A DNA stretch of 50,227 nucleotides from a virus: positions 1-50,227 of IMG/VR virus record IMGVR_UViG_3300011116_001232. One strand, given 5' to 3'. Under the pieces are notes generated by a model. That model did no database searches, was not told where the DNA came from, and saw nothing but the letters and a program-made list of their open reading frames with translations. Below, piece after piece: positions 7,065 through 14,056 of the stretch. Numbering within the stretch: position 1 is the first letter of the stretch; every line of letters starts with the position of its first letter. The translations under genes and the position numbers were made by a program.

Positions 7065-7552
7065 GGAATCTTGATGGGTTTGCCACAGATAGGGTCAAAG
7101 ACGACTTCTCCGCTATCCATGTTCATGCTGGATGGGTCAAAGCTGAAACGGCTGTAAGGAGACTGAACCATCTTGCCCTTTTTGATTCCCAGCTTGGGTA
7201 TGGTTTTATAATCCACTCCACTTGATGTATTCATGCTTGCCATCTGTTGTTGATACGCCATTTGCTGTTGCATCATTTGCTGTTGATATGCCATTTGCTG
7301 TTGTTGCATCTTTGTATCCACCATCTGACCTTGTTGGGCTTGGGCAGTTCCATATGCTCCACCTGCCATCGCCCCCAACAATCCTCCGACCAGCTTGGCA
7401 TCGCTTCCTTTGCTAATCATAGGTGCAATCAATGCTCCCAGCAATCCTCCCACCACCATATCGGTAGGAGTTCCGCTTCCGCTTTGAATGTTAATCATTC
7501 CTTGAGCTTGGATTGATGCAGGCAAGAGCAAACAGAGTAGTAGTTTTTTCAT
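7061..7552 (-). CDS. Exported glycine-zipper protein with Q/M-rich segment
   Basis: 163 residues. The signal peptide is MKKLLLCLLLPASIQA (cleavage expected after A16). Two zipper repeats (MVVGGLLGALIAPMISKGSDAKLVGGLLGAMAGGAYG in outline) span about 32-68, then comes a repetitive QQQMAYQQQM stretch at about 83-106 that could form a coiled coil. AAAGGAAG precedes the ATG. The protein resembles small bacterial outer-membrane glycine-zipper proteins in layout. A phage exporting such proteins early suggests envelope modification or superinfection exclusion; this is inference. Confidence 0.7.
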   Translation of the reverse strand: MKKLLLCLLLPASIQAQGMINIQSGSGTPTDMVVGGLLGALIAPMISKGSDAKLVGGLLGAMAGGAYGTAQAQQGQMVDTKMQQQQMAYQQQMMQQQMAYQQQMASMNTSSGVDYKTIPKLGIKKGKMVQSPYSRFSFDPSSMNMDSGEVVFDPICGKPIKIP

Positions 7553-7567
7553 GCTTCCTTTCTATGG

Positions 7568-7587
7568 AATTATTTCACAAATGTCAA
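7568..7587 (-). promoter_or_regulatory. Early promoter element
   Basis: Minus strand TTGACATTTGTGAAATAATT, followed by CCATAGAAAGGAAGC and the ATG of the 7552 gene. Confidence 0.7.
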
Positions 7588-7617
7588 GAAAAAATATGGC
7601 ATATCCCTTTTGGGCTA

Positions 7618-8313
7618 TTATGCATTCTCCCTACACATCCGAGAATCTTCATCTGCCTCATCATTTTCTCTTTTATCCTCTTCATATGTATTGATACCCA
7701 ATTCTTCACAAAGTTCATCGGGAACATCTTTGTGTTCGGTATAACATTCATCATCAACTTTACCATTTGGATAAAAATGGTAAGTGCCAAAGAATCCATA
7801 TCCCTCATCCATATAAGTGAGCCGAACAATCTTATTCAGTTTTACTGATAATTTACTTAATGCCCCTTCAGGTGGACTCCACGCTGTTTGGAAAAACAAC
7901 TGCTCGTTATCATCTTTGTCAACGCCACCCCAGCGTGTTTCATAAGTGTTCCATTTGGTTCCCCAGTATTTCACACTCCAGTCATACCATCCAGTCACAC
8001 CATAAAGCTTCTTGCACTTGTCTGATAATTTCTTTTGTTTAATATCAATTTTCTTTCGTTCCTGTGCTGTGCGTTTCGTCATAAGAAAACCCACATCACT
8101 AAACTTTGATGTTTCCAAAATATATTTGGGCATAGGAACAATCTTGTTCAAATCCAAAAAGATGCTGTTTTGCAAATCCTCTTCATTCTCGGTTATCATT
8201 GCCAGTCCATTCACATCACTTGTTGTGTTTTCAGTGGAAAGGAAAGGACGCAATAATCCTTGGATATGTTTTTCGCCCACGATGGTTAGTAGATTTGTTG
8301 TATGATTTGGCAT
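7618..8313 (-). CDS. Api92-like protein (ferredoxin-like domain)
   Basis: 231 residues. It starts MPNHTTNLLTIVG and has the block GWYDWSVKYWGTKWNTYETR followed by FFQTAWSPPEGAL. This combination marks the Api92/YubB-type ferredoxin-like domain found in phages (first named in APSE) and plasmids. The C-terminal third is acidic (DEECYTEHKD..., EEDKRENDEADED). Function is not known; the family is usually encoded among accessory early genes, as here. The start follows TAGGAC, a weak ribosome site. Confidence 0.85.
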   Translation of the reverse strand: MPNHTTNLLTIVGEKHIQGLLRPFLSTENTTSDVNGLAMITENEEDLQNSIFLDLNKIVPMPKYILETSKFSDVGFLMTKRTAQERKKIDIKQKKLSDKCKKLYGVTGWYDWSVKYWGTKWNTYETRWGGVDKDDNEQLFFQTAWSPPEGALSKLSVKLNKIVRLTYMDEGYGFFGTYHFYPNGKVDDECYTEHKDVPDELCEELGINTYEEDKRENDEADEDSRMCRENA

Positions 8314-8328
8314 AGATTTGTCCTAGAG

Positions 8329-8348
8329 AATTATTATCAAAATGTCAA
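8329..8348 (-). promoter_or_regulatory. Early promoter element
   Basis: Minus strand TTGACATTTTGATAATAATT, 15 nt before the Api92-like start codon. Confidence 0.7.
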
Positions 8349-8351
8349 GCA

Positions 8352-8717
8352 TCATTTTATAAATGTTTTTAGGAAAGTATAATCATCATCCCACTTCATT
8401 CGATATTCAGTGAATCCTTCATCATTTTCAGGAACCAACCATTCCCGCAAATCCTTCACCACTTCATCATCAATTTTTGTTTTGAGTGGATAATATGTAT
8501 CTGATTCTTCACTATCAACCCAATCGTTGCTGTACAATTTTCCTTCGCCCAGAATCTCCCAGATATCCTTATCCCCTTCCAGGTCATCTTTGCATAAACT
8601 TTCTTGATAATATTCTGATACTATATGGTCACCGTTATGATGAGCACATGCCACTCCACCATGTTCTGTGACCAGAACACAGTCCGTTTCCCCGCAATCA
8701 AACAACACATATTTCAT
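8352..8717 (-). CDS. Hypothetical acidic protein
   Basis: 121 residues, strongly acidic, with an N-terminal strand (MKYVLFDCGETDCVLVTEHGG), His-rich ACAHHNGDH, and a tryptophan-containing C-terminus. No recognised domain. There is no Shine-Dalgarno; ATATAATATAAA lies directly in front, between the terminator at 8733 and the start, and may be a -10 element. Confidence 0.6.
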   Translation of the reverse strand: MKYVLFDCGETDCVLVTEHGGVACAHHNGDHIVSEYYQESLCKDDLEGDKDIWEILGEGKLYSNDWVDSEESDTYYPLKTKIDDEVVKDLREWLVPENDEGFTEYRMKWDDDYTFLKTFIK

Positions 8718-8732
8718 TTTATATTATATGAA

Positions 8733-8757
8733 ATGGGGGTTAGTAACTTCCCCCCAT
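8733..8757 (-). terminator. Terminator of the 8778-9242 gene
   Basis: ATGGGGG/CCCCCAT stem with an 11-nt loop, 20 nt past the stop. A short ATTTC tract follows, so it is a moderate terminator. Confidence 0.6.
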
Positions 8758-8777
8758 CTCGTGTCGTGCCTCCGAGG

Positions 8778-9242
8778 TTAAACTTTAGTGAAGGTCAATG
8801 CCGTGGTCACCTTGCCACGAATCACCCTCTTCGTTCTTCCTTTCAAATCGGACACGATCTGTTCGCACTCCAATTTGAAGTTTTTGACCTTGCTTTGGTC
8901 TTCGTCCATAGCCCGTCCAATAGCCCGCGTAAGAGCTTTGGGACTGACTTCTTGGGCGAGCTGATACACGATGCTAGCCCAAGGGATTTCCGCCACCACC
9001 ATCTGTTCCTGCGGATTTCCTTTGCGAATCCCACCCTGCACACGCAGGGTAAAATCAATGTTATAGTTTCCTGCTGGCACCAAATCATTGATATGGTCAC
9101 TCAACTCCCTTGTGCTACCTTTCACAAGAGCCAGCAGTTCCACGCTGGACAGGTTTTCGTTGTTGCCTTCCCCACCATAGGGAATGTTGGGCATTTGCGG
9201 GGGAACTTCAATTCCGCCCACATTCTCAATTGCTTTTGCCAC
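8778..9242 (-). CDS. Hypothetical protein
   Basis: 154 residues from GTG, with AGGTGG upstream. The sequence has a Gly/Pro-rich start, a helix (SSVELLALVKGSTRELSDHIND), an amphipathic beta segment (NYNIDFTLRVQGGIRKG) and a basic C-terminus ending TTALTFTKV. GC content is higher than in neighbours. The 100-nt leader is A/G-rich and without a supported ORF. Family not recognised. Confidence 0.65.
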   Translation of the reverse strand: MAKAIENVGGIEVPPQMPNIPYGGEGNNENLSSVELLALVKGSTRELSDHINDLVPAGNYNIDFTLRVQGGIRKGNPQEQMVVAEIPWASIVYQLAQEVSPKALTRAIGRAMDEDQSKVKNFKLECEQIVSDLKGRTKRVIRGKVTTALTFTKV

Positions 9243-9340
9243 TTGCCACCTACTTTCTGATCTCTGCTTTGGTCTGCTTGGGTTTGGCTATCGCCTCTGC
9301 CCTTTGCTTTCCTTTGCTTTGATCTTGATCGACGCTACTA

Positions 9341-9360
9341 AATTATTTCCAAAATGTCAA
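9341..9360 (-). promoter_or_regulatory. Early promoter element
   Basis: Minus strand TTGACATTTTGGAAATAATT. It overlaps the last codons of the upstream DUF6915-like gene and lies 98 nt before the 9242 start. Confidence 0.7.
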
Positions 9361-9713
9361 ACCTTTTTTTCCAATTCTTTTTCCAGCTTGGTTGGAGGTT
9401 GACCCATCCATCTTTCGGGTTTGATATGGCAGAACCAATCTTGAATAGTTGGTATGCGTCCCATATCTTCCAGCACATGCTGTTCGCCAATGAATCGGAC
9501 TGGCACTTTACGACCATCGCTATTGGTAATTGTCGTGCCAAAGATTCTTTCGCAAGTGAAGATTCCTTCGGCATGATGACGCAAGGCACGATGACGAAAA
9601 TCTGCATACATCTTTTTGCTTTCATCAAACCAATCATGGATGGCTTGATAATCTTCGGGTTTGCCCCCGTATTTTCTTACACTACTTACTGAATGATGAT
9701 AAGGATGAGCCAT
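9357..9713 (-). CDS. DUF6915-like protein
   Basis: 118 residues beginning MAHPYHHSVSSVRKYGGKPEDYQAIHDWFDESK, then FRHRALRHHAEGIF, ITNSDGRKVPVRFIGEQHV and GRIPTIQDW. This series of motifs is that of the DUF6915 family from phages and mobile elements. Many conserved histidines suggest metal binding, but no activity is known. AAAGGAG lies 6 nt before the ATG. It is 11 nt downstream of the DUF6878-like gene and probably cotranscribed. Confidence 0.85.
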   Translation of the reverse strand: MAHPYHHSVSSVRKYGGKPEDYQAIHDWFDESKKMYADFRHRALRHHAEGIFTCERIFGTTITNSDGRKVPVRFIGEQHVLEDMGRIPTIQDWFCHIKPERWMGQPPTKLEKELEKKV

Positions 9714-9724
9714 TGTATTCTCCT

Positions 9725-10114
9725 TTATAGTTCGTGTTCGCTATATACAGTTTCTTGAATATAGTTGTTATGTTCCATTTTGATGGTGCGTTCAGCCACA
9801 TCAAATATGATTTCACCATATCCACCTTCATTGTTGTAGAAACCACTTTCTTCATCTTCAATCTTTTCCCAAGTGAAGGTATCAAGATAACTGCGTAATG
9901 TTTCTTTCTCATTTAATTGTTCATCCAACAATTTATGTAGCTTATCAGGTATGGTGGTCATATCATCAGTCTGACCACTATCTCCACTACCACTATAATG
10001 AACCTTCAACACTTGGATTCCTAATGCTTTAAGGAAATCAAAAAGCGTCTTACGTTCTGCGGATTCCTGCGGTTCGGGTAACTCGACTGTTGCAACTTGT
10101 TTTTTCTTTCTCAT
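9725..10114 (-). CDS. DUF6878-like protein
   Basis: 129 residues. The core VLKVHYSGSGDSGQTDDM near residue 40 and the C-terminal GFYNNEGGYGEIIFDVAERTIKMEHNNY are characteristic of the DUF6878 group, often found beside DUF6915 in phages and plasmids. Function unknown. Cotranscription with the DUF6915-like gene from the element at 10130 is likely. Confidence 0.8.
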   Translation of the reverse strand: MRKKKQVATVELPEPQESAERKTLFDFLKALGIQVLKVHYSGSGDSGQTDDMTTIPDKLHKLLDEQLNEKETLRSYLDTFTWEKIEDEESGFYNNEGGYGEIIFDVAERTIKMEHNNYIQETVYSEHEL

Positions 10115-10129
10115 GTTTTCTTTCTATGG

Positions 10130-10149
10130 AATAATTTTCAAAATGTCAA
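10130..10149 (-). promoter_or_regulatory. Early promoter element
   Basis: Minus strand TTGACATTTTGAAAATTATT, 15 nt before the DUF6878-like start. Confidence 0.7.
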
Positions 10150-10155
10150 TAAAGA

Positions 10156-10182
10156 AAAATGGGTTAGTTTCCTCCCCATTTT
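10156..10182 (-). terminator. Terminator of the 10198-10449 gene
   Basis: AAAATGGG/CCCATTTT, 8-bp stem, 11-nt loop, followed by TTCTTTATT on the minus strand, 16 nt past the stop. Confidence 0.75.
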
Positions 10183-10197
10183 CCTTCCCTAACCAAA

Positions 10198-10449
10198 CTA
10201 TAAGAGTTCGGCCACCACACGCCAGAACGCATAGGTATCATCGCTCAAGCGACGAATGGTGACTTTCACACCAAGTGTTCTGCCATAGTGATACACCAAA
10301 GGAACGATTCGGGCATAATATTTGGCAGGAAACATTACCCGATCACCAATTCCCATACGAGACAAAGCAGTCTTGATGGGATTCGTTTTCCTTTTTCGTG
10401 GCATGCGTATGCCACCTTTTTCAATTCTCAACTTTAATGAATGTAACAT
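10198..10449 (-). CDS. Hypothetical basic protein
   Basis: 83 residues with GGAGAAAATC before the ATG at 10449. An internal ATG at 10404 (MPRKRKTNPIKTALSRMG) is a less supported start. Basic N-terminus; the C-terminal half is compact alpha/beta (KYYARIVPLVYHYGRTLGVKVTIRRL). It resembles many short phage proteins of unknown role; DNA binding is possible from charge alone. Confidence 0.65.
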   Translation of the reverse strand: MLHSLKLRIEKGGIRMPRKRKTNPIKTALSRMGIGDRVMFPAKYYARIVPLVYHYGRTLGVKVTIRRLSDDTYAFWRVVAELL

Positions 10450-10586
10450 GATTTTCTCCGTTAGGGTTATGATTTGATCAACCTTTGATCACATGATCTC
10501 TTGGTTTTTCGCATCACGCAAAAGTGTTTATTGGATTTTTTTCAAAATAGCAAGATTTATTTTCAAAATCTTTTTCGACCAGGATA

Positions 10587-10606
10587 GATTATTTGCAAAA
10601 TGTCAA
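10587..10606 (-). promoter_or_regulatory. Early promoter element
   Basis: Minus strand TTGACATTTTGCAAATAATC. It lies 137 nt before the 10449 start, so this transcript has a long AT-rich leader (10450-10586) without a supported ORF. Confidence 0.65.
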
Positions 10607-10695
10607 GCATATAATAAAAAGTTTTCATCAACTTTTTTTCTTTACATTTTGTTAAAATCTGATATTTGCAAAAAAGAAAGGATAAATAATCTTAT

Positions 10696-10800
10696 ATGCT
10701 AATGAGTATTATTGGATATGCATTGGCGGGTTACTTGGCCAGTGCTTTTGTTAGTGTGGCAATTGGTGTAATCATGAATCGTAGTGAACACGAAAAATGA
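10696..10800 (+). CDS. Small membrane protein
   Basis: 34 residues (MLMSIIGYALAGYLASAFVSVAIGVIMN...), one hydrophobic helix and a charged tail. GATAAATA, a late-promoter-like octamer, lies at 10681-10688. It overlaps the next ORF as ATGA. It starts a rightward island in an otherwise leftward region. Confidence 0.5.
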   Translation: MLMSIIGYALAGYLASAFVSVAIGVIMNRSEHEK

Positions 10801-10862
10801 TTGATTTGGTTTTTGGTATTACCATTTTCACATTACTTGTCTTGTTTTTTGCAAAGTATTGA
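10797..10862 (+). CDS. Tiny membrane peptide
   Basis: 21 residues, almost entirely hydrophobic (MIDLVFGITIFTLLVLFFAKY). Its ATG overlaps the preceding stop (ATGA). Translation is plausible but unproven. Confidence 0.35.
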   Translation: MIDLVFGITIFTLLVLFFAKY

Positions 10863-10892
10863 TAACCCATACGGCCATGATAGAGTTGTTTC

Positions 10893-11072
10893 ATGATCAA
10901 CAATCCGTGGGACTTGCCCGATCATGATGAATTGCCAGAGAATAAGTTTTATTTGGGCAGTATGAATGTGGACAAAGGCGACAAAGATGATGAAGTGACA
11001 CCAGAAGAAATGGAAAAGATCAGCAAGTTTCTGGAAAGTATAAATCCATTAATAAATCCTCCCAATGATTAA
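10893..11072 (+). CDS. Hypothetical acidic protein
   Basis: 59 residues (MINNPWDLPDHDELPENKFYLG...) with an acidic, lysine-rich helical second half and a proline-rich end. Codon structure looks real and the next ORF overlaps its end by 8 nt. No family recognised. Confidence 0.5.
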   Translation: MINNPWDLPDHDELPENKFYLGSMNVDKGDKDDEVTPEEMEKISKFLESINPLINPPND

Positions 11073-11184
11073 TACAATCATATCTGCAGTTCTGGGAATT
11101 ATATTCACTTTTATTATTCCAACATCACTATTGTTGTTTGGAATATTTTTCATTTATGAAGTGTTCATACGTTTTAGAAAATAA
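11065..11184 (+). CDS. Small membrane protein
   Basis: 39 residues: MINTIISAVLGIIFTFIIPTSLLLFGIFFIYE and a basic tail, a helical hairpin or single long helix. It starts inside the end of the preceding ORF. Third clear membrane peptide in this + strand island. Confidence 0.5.
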   Translation: MINTIISAVLGIIFTFIIPTSLLLFGIFFIYEVFIRFRK

Positions 11185-11195
11185 TATATAAACAC

Positions 11196-11288
11196 ATGCA
11201 TCAAGGACAAACTTTTCTAATAGACCGGCAAGATGAATTTTTGGTCAGACCGCAAATTATTTTGATACTATCCTTGGTAAGAAGTTAA
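11196..11288 (+). CDS. Possible short ORF carrying a TCTAATAGA motif
   Basis: 30 residues (MHQGQTFLIDRQDEFLVRP...). It contains the dispersed TCTAATAGA motif at 11216-11224 and ends 4 nt into the convergent gene. It may be a regulatory element rather than a gene. Confidence 0.25.
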   Translation: MHQGQTFLIDRQDEFLVRPQIILILSLVRS

Positions 11289-11536
11289 TAACTGAAGCAC
11301 AACTCGTTGCTGATCCAAGGATGCTTTGTGATGATGTAGTTCATTCGGTTAACGATATGATAACCTGCACCGATTCTCAACTTGCCATCACAATCTAGTA
11401 GTGTCCATATGTGATTATAGTTTGTATTAATCACCTCCTCTAGATCATATCCATATGTTTCAAACAACATGCTTCCATCCTGCTTTGTTACTGGTTGATA
11501 AAGCTTTTCGAATGTGCTGTATCTTCCAGCCCTCAT
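11285..11536 (-). CDS. Hypothetical phage protein
   Basis: 83 residues. The block NHIWTLLDCDGKLRIGAGYHIVNRMNYIITKHPW matches a pattern I know from short conserved phage proteins that lack a function. The start overlaps the stop of the preceding gene as ATGA. Last gene of the four-gene 12313-11285 operon. Confidence 0.65.
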   Translation of the reverse strand: MRAGRYSTFEKLYQPVTKQDGSMLFETYGYDLEEVINTNYNHIWTLLDCDGKLRIGAGYHIVNRMNYIITKHPWISNELCFSY

Positions 11537-11772
11537 GAAGTGAACTCCGCTTCTTCACACTGATCTACATATTGTTTGTTTAATGCCCAGTTTGATATGA
11601 ACCGAAGACCACAACTATCCTCAAAAGTCTTCTTTAATTTTGAGATATGAAGGACGCTGTACTCACTTGATTGAGCTTCTCTTCGTTGTTCCTCTGATTC
11701 AATCAGATAGATTTTGTGACATCCATCATAAGCAAAATGTTGTGCCGTGATTTGTTTGTTATTAATTTTCAT
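11533..11772 (-). CDS. Hypothetical protein
   Basis: 79 residues from the ATG at 11772, which overlaps the upstream stop as TAATG; a longer in-frame ORF to 11796 would lie inside the upstream gene. Begins MKINNKQITAQHFAYDGCHKIYLIES, mixed alpha/beta. Unknown family. Confidence 0.6.
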   Translation of the reverse strand: MKINNKQITAQHFAYDGCHKIYLIESEEQRREAQSSEYSVLHISKLKKTFEDSCGLRFISNWALNKQYVDQCEEAEFTS

Positions 11773-12035
11773 TAATTTATGCTTCCTTTTATCCAATCGG
11801 TTGCAAATGCATCCACCTCAACATATATGGTTTCACCATCCATTTTGGTTGGAGTATATACCAAGTCTTGCAAAAGATAGCCATCTTCCACAAACTCGTC
11901 CACCATTTCGTTCAGCAATTGTATACCCATACAATTGCTGGTCAGTTGATCAAACTCAACTGGCATGTTGAAACGAATCCGCTGTCCGTTTTGTTCTGCC
12001 AAACAATCCAGCATTTCTTTTTTTGTGAATTTCAT
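11772..12035 (-). CDS. Hypothetical protein
   Basis: 87 residues, MKFTKKEMLDCLAEQNGQRIRF..., acidic centre (EMVDEFVEDGYLLQDLVYTPTKMDG). TGATG overlap upstream and TAATG overlap downstream show tight coupling. Unknown family. Confidence 0.6.
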   Translation of the reverse strand: MKFTKKEMLDCLAEQNGQRIRFNMPVEFDQLTSNCMGIQLLNEMVDEFVEDGYLLQDLVYTPTKMDGETIYVEVDAFATDWIKGSIN

Positions 12036-12313
12036 CAGTTCACTCCCACGCCATAATAGTAATCGCTGGTCTTATCTCTTGCTATTTTAAGACGCTGGCG
12101 AACCACATGGGCATTGAGTTCCAGTCCACTGCTTTCAATAAGCTCATCCAACACGCAACTGCTGATGAGTTTCTTGGCTGTGGTATGTGCTTCTTTATCC
12201 ACATACTGATTGGGTTCTACGATATCCATCACAGCTTGCTCAAGGATTGCTTTAAGCAACAGCCCTGCTGGATCATCGACTACTCTTACTTGATTTGCTT
12301 GCATCATTTTCAT
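12035..12313 (-). CDS. Hypothetical protein
   Basis: 92 residues, mostly helical (AGLLLKAILEQAVMDIVEP..., SSCVLDELIESSGLELNAHVVRQRLKIARD). First gene of the operon; the early element lies 16 nt upstream of the ATG. A second ATG two codons in is an alternative start. Unknown family. Confidence 0.6.
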   Translation of the reverse strand: MKMMQANQVRVVDDPAGLLLKAILEQAVMDIVEPNQYVDKEAHTTAKKLISSCVLDELIESSGLELNAHVVRQRLKIARDKTSDYYYGVGVN

Positions 12314-12329
12314 GGGGGCAAGCTTGCCG

Positions 12330-12349
12330 AATTATTTGCAAAATGTCAA
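12330..12349 (-). promoter_or_regulatory. Early promoter element
   Basis: Minus strand TTGACATTTTGCAAATAATT, followed by a GCAAGCTTGC palindrome and the 12313 start. Confidence 0.7.
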
Positions 12350-12368
12350 GATTATATTTTATAAAAAT

Positions 12369-12484
12369 AGTTCCTTCTCCTGCCAGACATTGTCTGACTC
12401 TGTTTCGGGAAACAAACACGACCCTCAACATGAACAACACATTCTGAGCCAACCACCACAGGTGATTGAACAGGAGAAAGAACT
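12369..12484 (-). ncRNA. Candidate structured RNA, multi-hairpin
   Basis: A 14-bp closing stem pairs 12471-12484 with 12369-12382. On the minus strand the only irregular pair is a U-G wobble, while on the + strand it would be a C-A mismatch, so the RNA is probably minus-strand. Within it are CACC-TGT-GGTG, a CTCA...ATG...CAT...TGAG hairpin, TGTTTC-CC-GAAACA and CAGACA-A-TGTCTG. It is followed by ATTTTTAT. It lies between a 56-residue ORF and an early promoter. It does not look like a tRNA. It may be a small RNA or an elaborate terminator. Confidence 0.55.
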
Positions 12485-12523
12485 AAACTGATGTTAAAGT
12501 ATGGCTAAAAGAAATCAAGTGGC

Positions 12524-12694
12524 TCAAACCAAATCTGTCAGCTTTTCCAACAAAGTATCTGATGCACTATCTGCTTCAATGTCGAATGTATCAAGCAATT
12601 CCCGAAACACAATAGAACTCAAACGACTATCATCCAGAACCAAATAACCAATGTGGATCAACAAATCTTTTTCTTTGTCTGTGAAATTTTCCAC
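12524..12694 (-). CDS. Hypothetical small protein
   Basis: 56 residues from GTG (VENFTDKEKDLLIHIGYLVLDDSRLS...), acidic and helical, ending LLEKLTDLV. Codon use looks coding. There is no Shine-Dalgarno, and an out-of-frame ATG overlaps the start. The structured RNA candidate follows it. Confidence 0.5.
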   Translation of the reverse strand: MENFTDKEKDLLIHIGYLVLDDSRLSSIVFRELLDTFDIEADSASDTLLEKLTDLV

Positions 12695-12717
12695 ATAAAT
12701 AGTTATCTTTTTTCAAA

Positions 12718-12804
12718 TCATTTTTTGATTTTCTTAGTTCGGATAATCTTAAAAACAGCTTTGGGCTTCGGTTTAAAACGACAACGATTACATGGTCTTG
12801 GCAT
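12718..12804 (-). CDS. Tiny Cys/Lys-rich ORF
   Basis: 28 residues (MPRPCNRCRFKPKPKAVFKII...), very basic, with a CxxC. A GTG or TTG further upstream would add another Cys (PRCYKGT), giving a zinc-knuckle-like arrangement. The evidence is weak. Confidence 0.3.
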   Translation of the reverse strand: MPRPCNRCRFKPKPKAVFKIIRTKKIKK

Positions 12805-12847
12805 GGTACCTTTGTAACATCTGGGCACCAAGCGTCAACAGATTTCT

Positions 12848-13057
12848 TCAGAGCTCTAGAAACGAAATTTCGAAACCAAATCCCAGAATGCGTATGGTGA
12901 AAACTTTCCCATACTCATAAGTGTGATATGTGATTGTGGTGCGCAGATCTAGATCCAGCCCGTAACTGCAGCCATCGTATTCTCCGTAATAGCGGCGTAA
13001 CAAAATTTCAAACGGGTGAAACCATTTTGTCATGCGGCAGTAATTATTTTTTTTCAT
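12848..13057 (-). CDS. Hypothetical protein
   Basis: 69 residues from the ATG at 13057 (MKKNNYCRMTKWFHPFEIL...), which lies inside the end of the preceding gene. Rich in aromatics and Tyr/Gly in the middle (RRYYGEYDGCSYGLDLDLRTT), with a beta-like C-terminus. Unknown family. Confidence 0.55.
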   Translation of the reverse strand: MKKNNYCRMTKWFHPFEILLRRYYGEYDGCSYGLDLDLRTTITYHTYEYGKVFTIRILGFGFEISFLEL

Positions 13058-13322
13058 CCGGGTTCTCCCAGGGAACAATGTCTTTGTTTTTCAAATTCAG
13101 GTAAACATATTCAGGATTCAGGACCGGATTACCGTGTGGATCTGTGTATGTACGGTGTATCAAATCGTATTTGTATCCGTGGTCCGTGAGATAATCAAAC
13201 ACGTCTTGATTATATTTAAAACTATTCTTTTTTGTTTTTACTTCCTCGAAGTCTTCGTGTCCCCAGAATTTGGTGAAATATGTTTTGTAGATGCTGTCTA
13301 CAATATCACCAAACTCGTCCAT
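13044..13322 (-). CDS. Hypothetical protein
   Basis: 92 residues (MDEFGDIVDSIYKTYFTKFW...), charged, with a C-terminal PHGNPVLNPEYVYLNLKNKD segment. The start overlaps the lipoprotein stop as TAATG. Unknown family. Confidence 0.6.
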   Translation of the reverse strand: MDEFGDIVDSIYKTYFTKFWGHEDFEEVKTKKNSFKYNQDVFDYLTDHGYKYDLIHRTYTDPHGNPVLNPEYVYLNLKNKDIVPWENPDEKK

Positions 13323-13795
13323 TATTTTACGTAACTGGAGGTGGCGCTCACGCAGCCATCTGCAATCGCGTTAAGAACTTTGAGGGCCAGTGCTGGATCA
13401 TTTCCAATTTGCCCGTAAAGATTGCGATACACGTCGCTAAGACTGGCAGCGAAGTTTGTCCAATGTGTTTTCTCCGGGAGAAAATTGGCCACAGCTTCAT
13501 CCAGGTCGTCTGCAGATGGTACAGATCCACTGCTCAAACTACGAACCACATTAGCAACATCATGAATCATCTTGGCTTTGGTAACGCGATCTTCGGGGCT
13601 GACAGCTCCTTCAAGTACTGCTGTGCAGGCGAGGTTAACTGCAGGTTTCACATATGGAAGTGCCTGCTCGATCTTTTGTTGGACTGTGGTTCCGCCAGTT
13701 GATCCGGATCCACCTCCGCCGTTATTGGTGGCACAGCTGGATAGAAGCATTGCGAAGGGTAAAGGAAGTAACCATTTGAGTAGTTTATTAATCAT
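13322..13795 (-). CDS. Predicted lipoprotein
   Basis: 157 residues. The N-terminus MINKLLKWLLPLPFAMLLSSC is a lipoprotein signal with lipobox LSSC (C21). A Gly/Ser/Thr-rich linker (GGGGSGSTGGTT) and an alpha-helical domain follow (about 37-157). The mature protein would be anchored by its Cys. It is similar in outline to small bacterial lipoproteins, and a phage role in envelope protection or exclusion is possible. Two coupled genes follow it. The expected early element is degenerate here. Confidence 0.7.
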   Translation of the reverse strand: MINKLLKWLLPLPFAMLLSSCATNNGGGGSGSTGGTTVQQKIEQALPYVKPAVNLACTAVLEGAVSPEDRVTKAKMIHDVANVVRSLSSGSVPSADDLDEAVANFLPEKTHWTNFAASLSDVYRNLYGQIGNDPALALKVLNAIADGCVSATSSYVK

Positions 13796-13860
13796 GAAAG
13801 TATTTACCGCCTGTCAGACCAAAACAACAATTCTTGCCAAAATAAAATATATAATCTTTT

Positions 13861-14001
13861 TTATTTGAATAAATCTTTAAGGGCTTCCATCCAATTGAAC
13901 CCCACATCCCCTGCATTTTCCATCAACAACAATTCCTCTTCACTTGGTGTGTGGTCTTCTCTCACCACCTTGTGTTTGGAATTTCTTTTGTCCACAACCA
14001 T
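13861..14001 (-). CDS. Hypothetical small protein
   Basis: 46 residues (MVVDKRNSKHKVVREDHTPSEEELLLMENAGDVGFNWMEALKDLFK in outline), acidic and helical at the C-terminus, basic at the N-terminus. Codon use looks coding and the frame fills the gap between the lipoprotein and the protease gene. GTGAGAT is a weak ribosome site. Confidence 0.5.
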   Translation of the reverse strand: MVVDKRNSKHKVVREDHTPSEEELLLMENAGDVGFNWMEALKDLFK

Positions 14002-14056
14002 ATGTATCTCACGGGTTATGGAAAAATCAATTATTTTAATTATTTTTTATATTTTT

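Noticed and set aside
10493-10702. 69-residue Phe-rich + strand ORF
   Set aside because: It runs antisense through the early promoter element at 10587-10606 and has no ribosome site; composition reflects AT-rich leader DNA.
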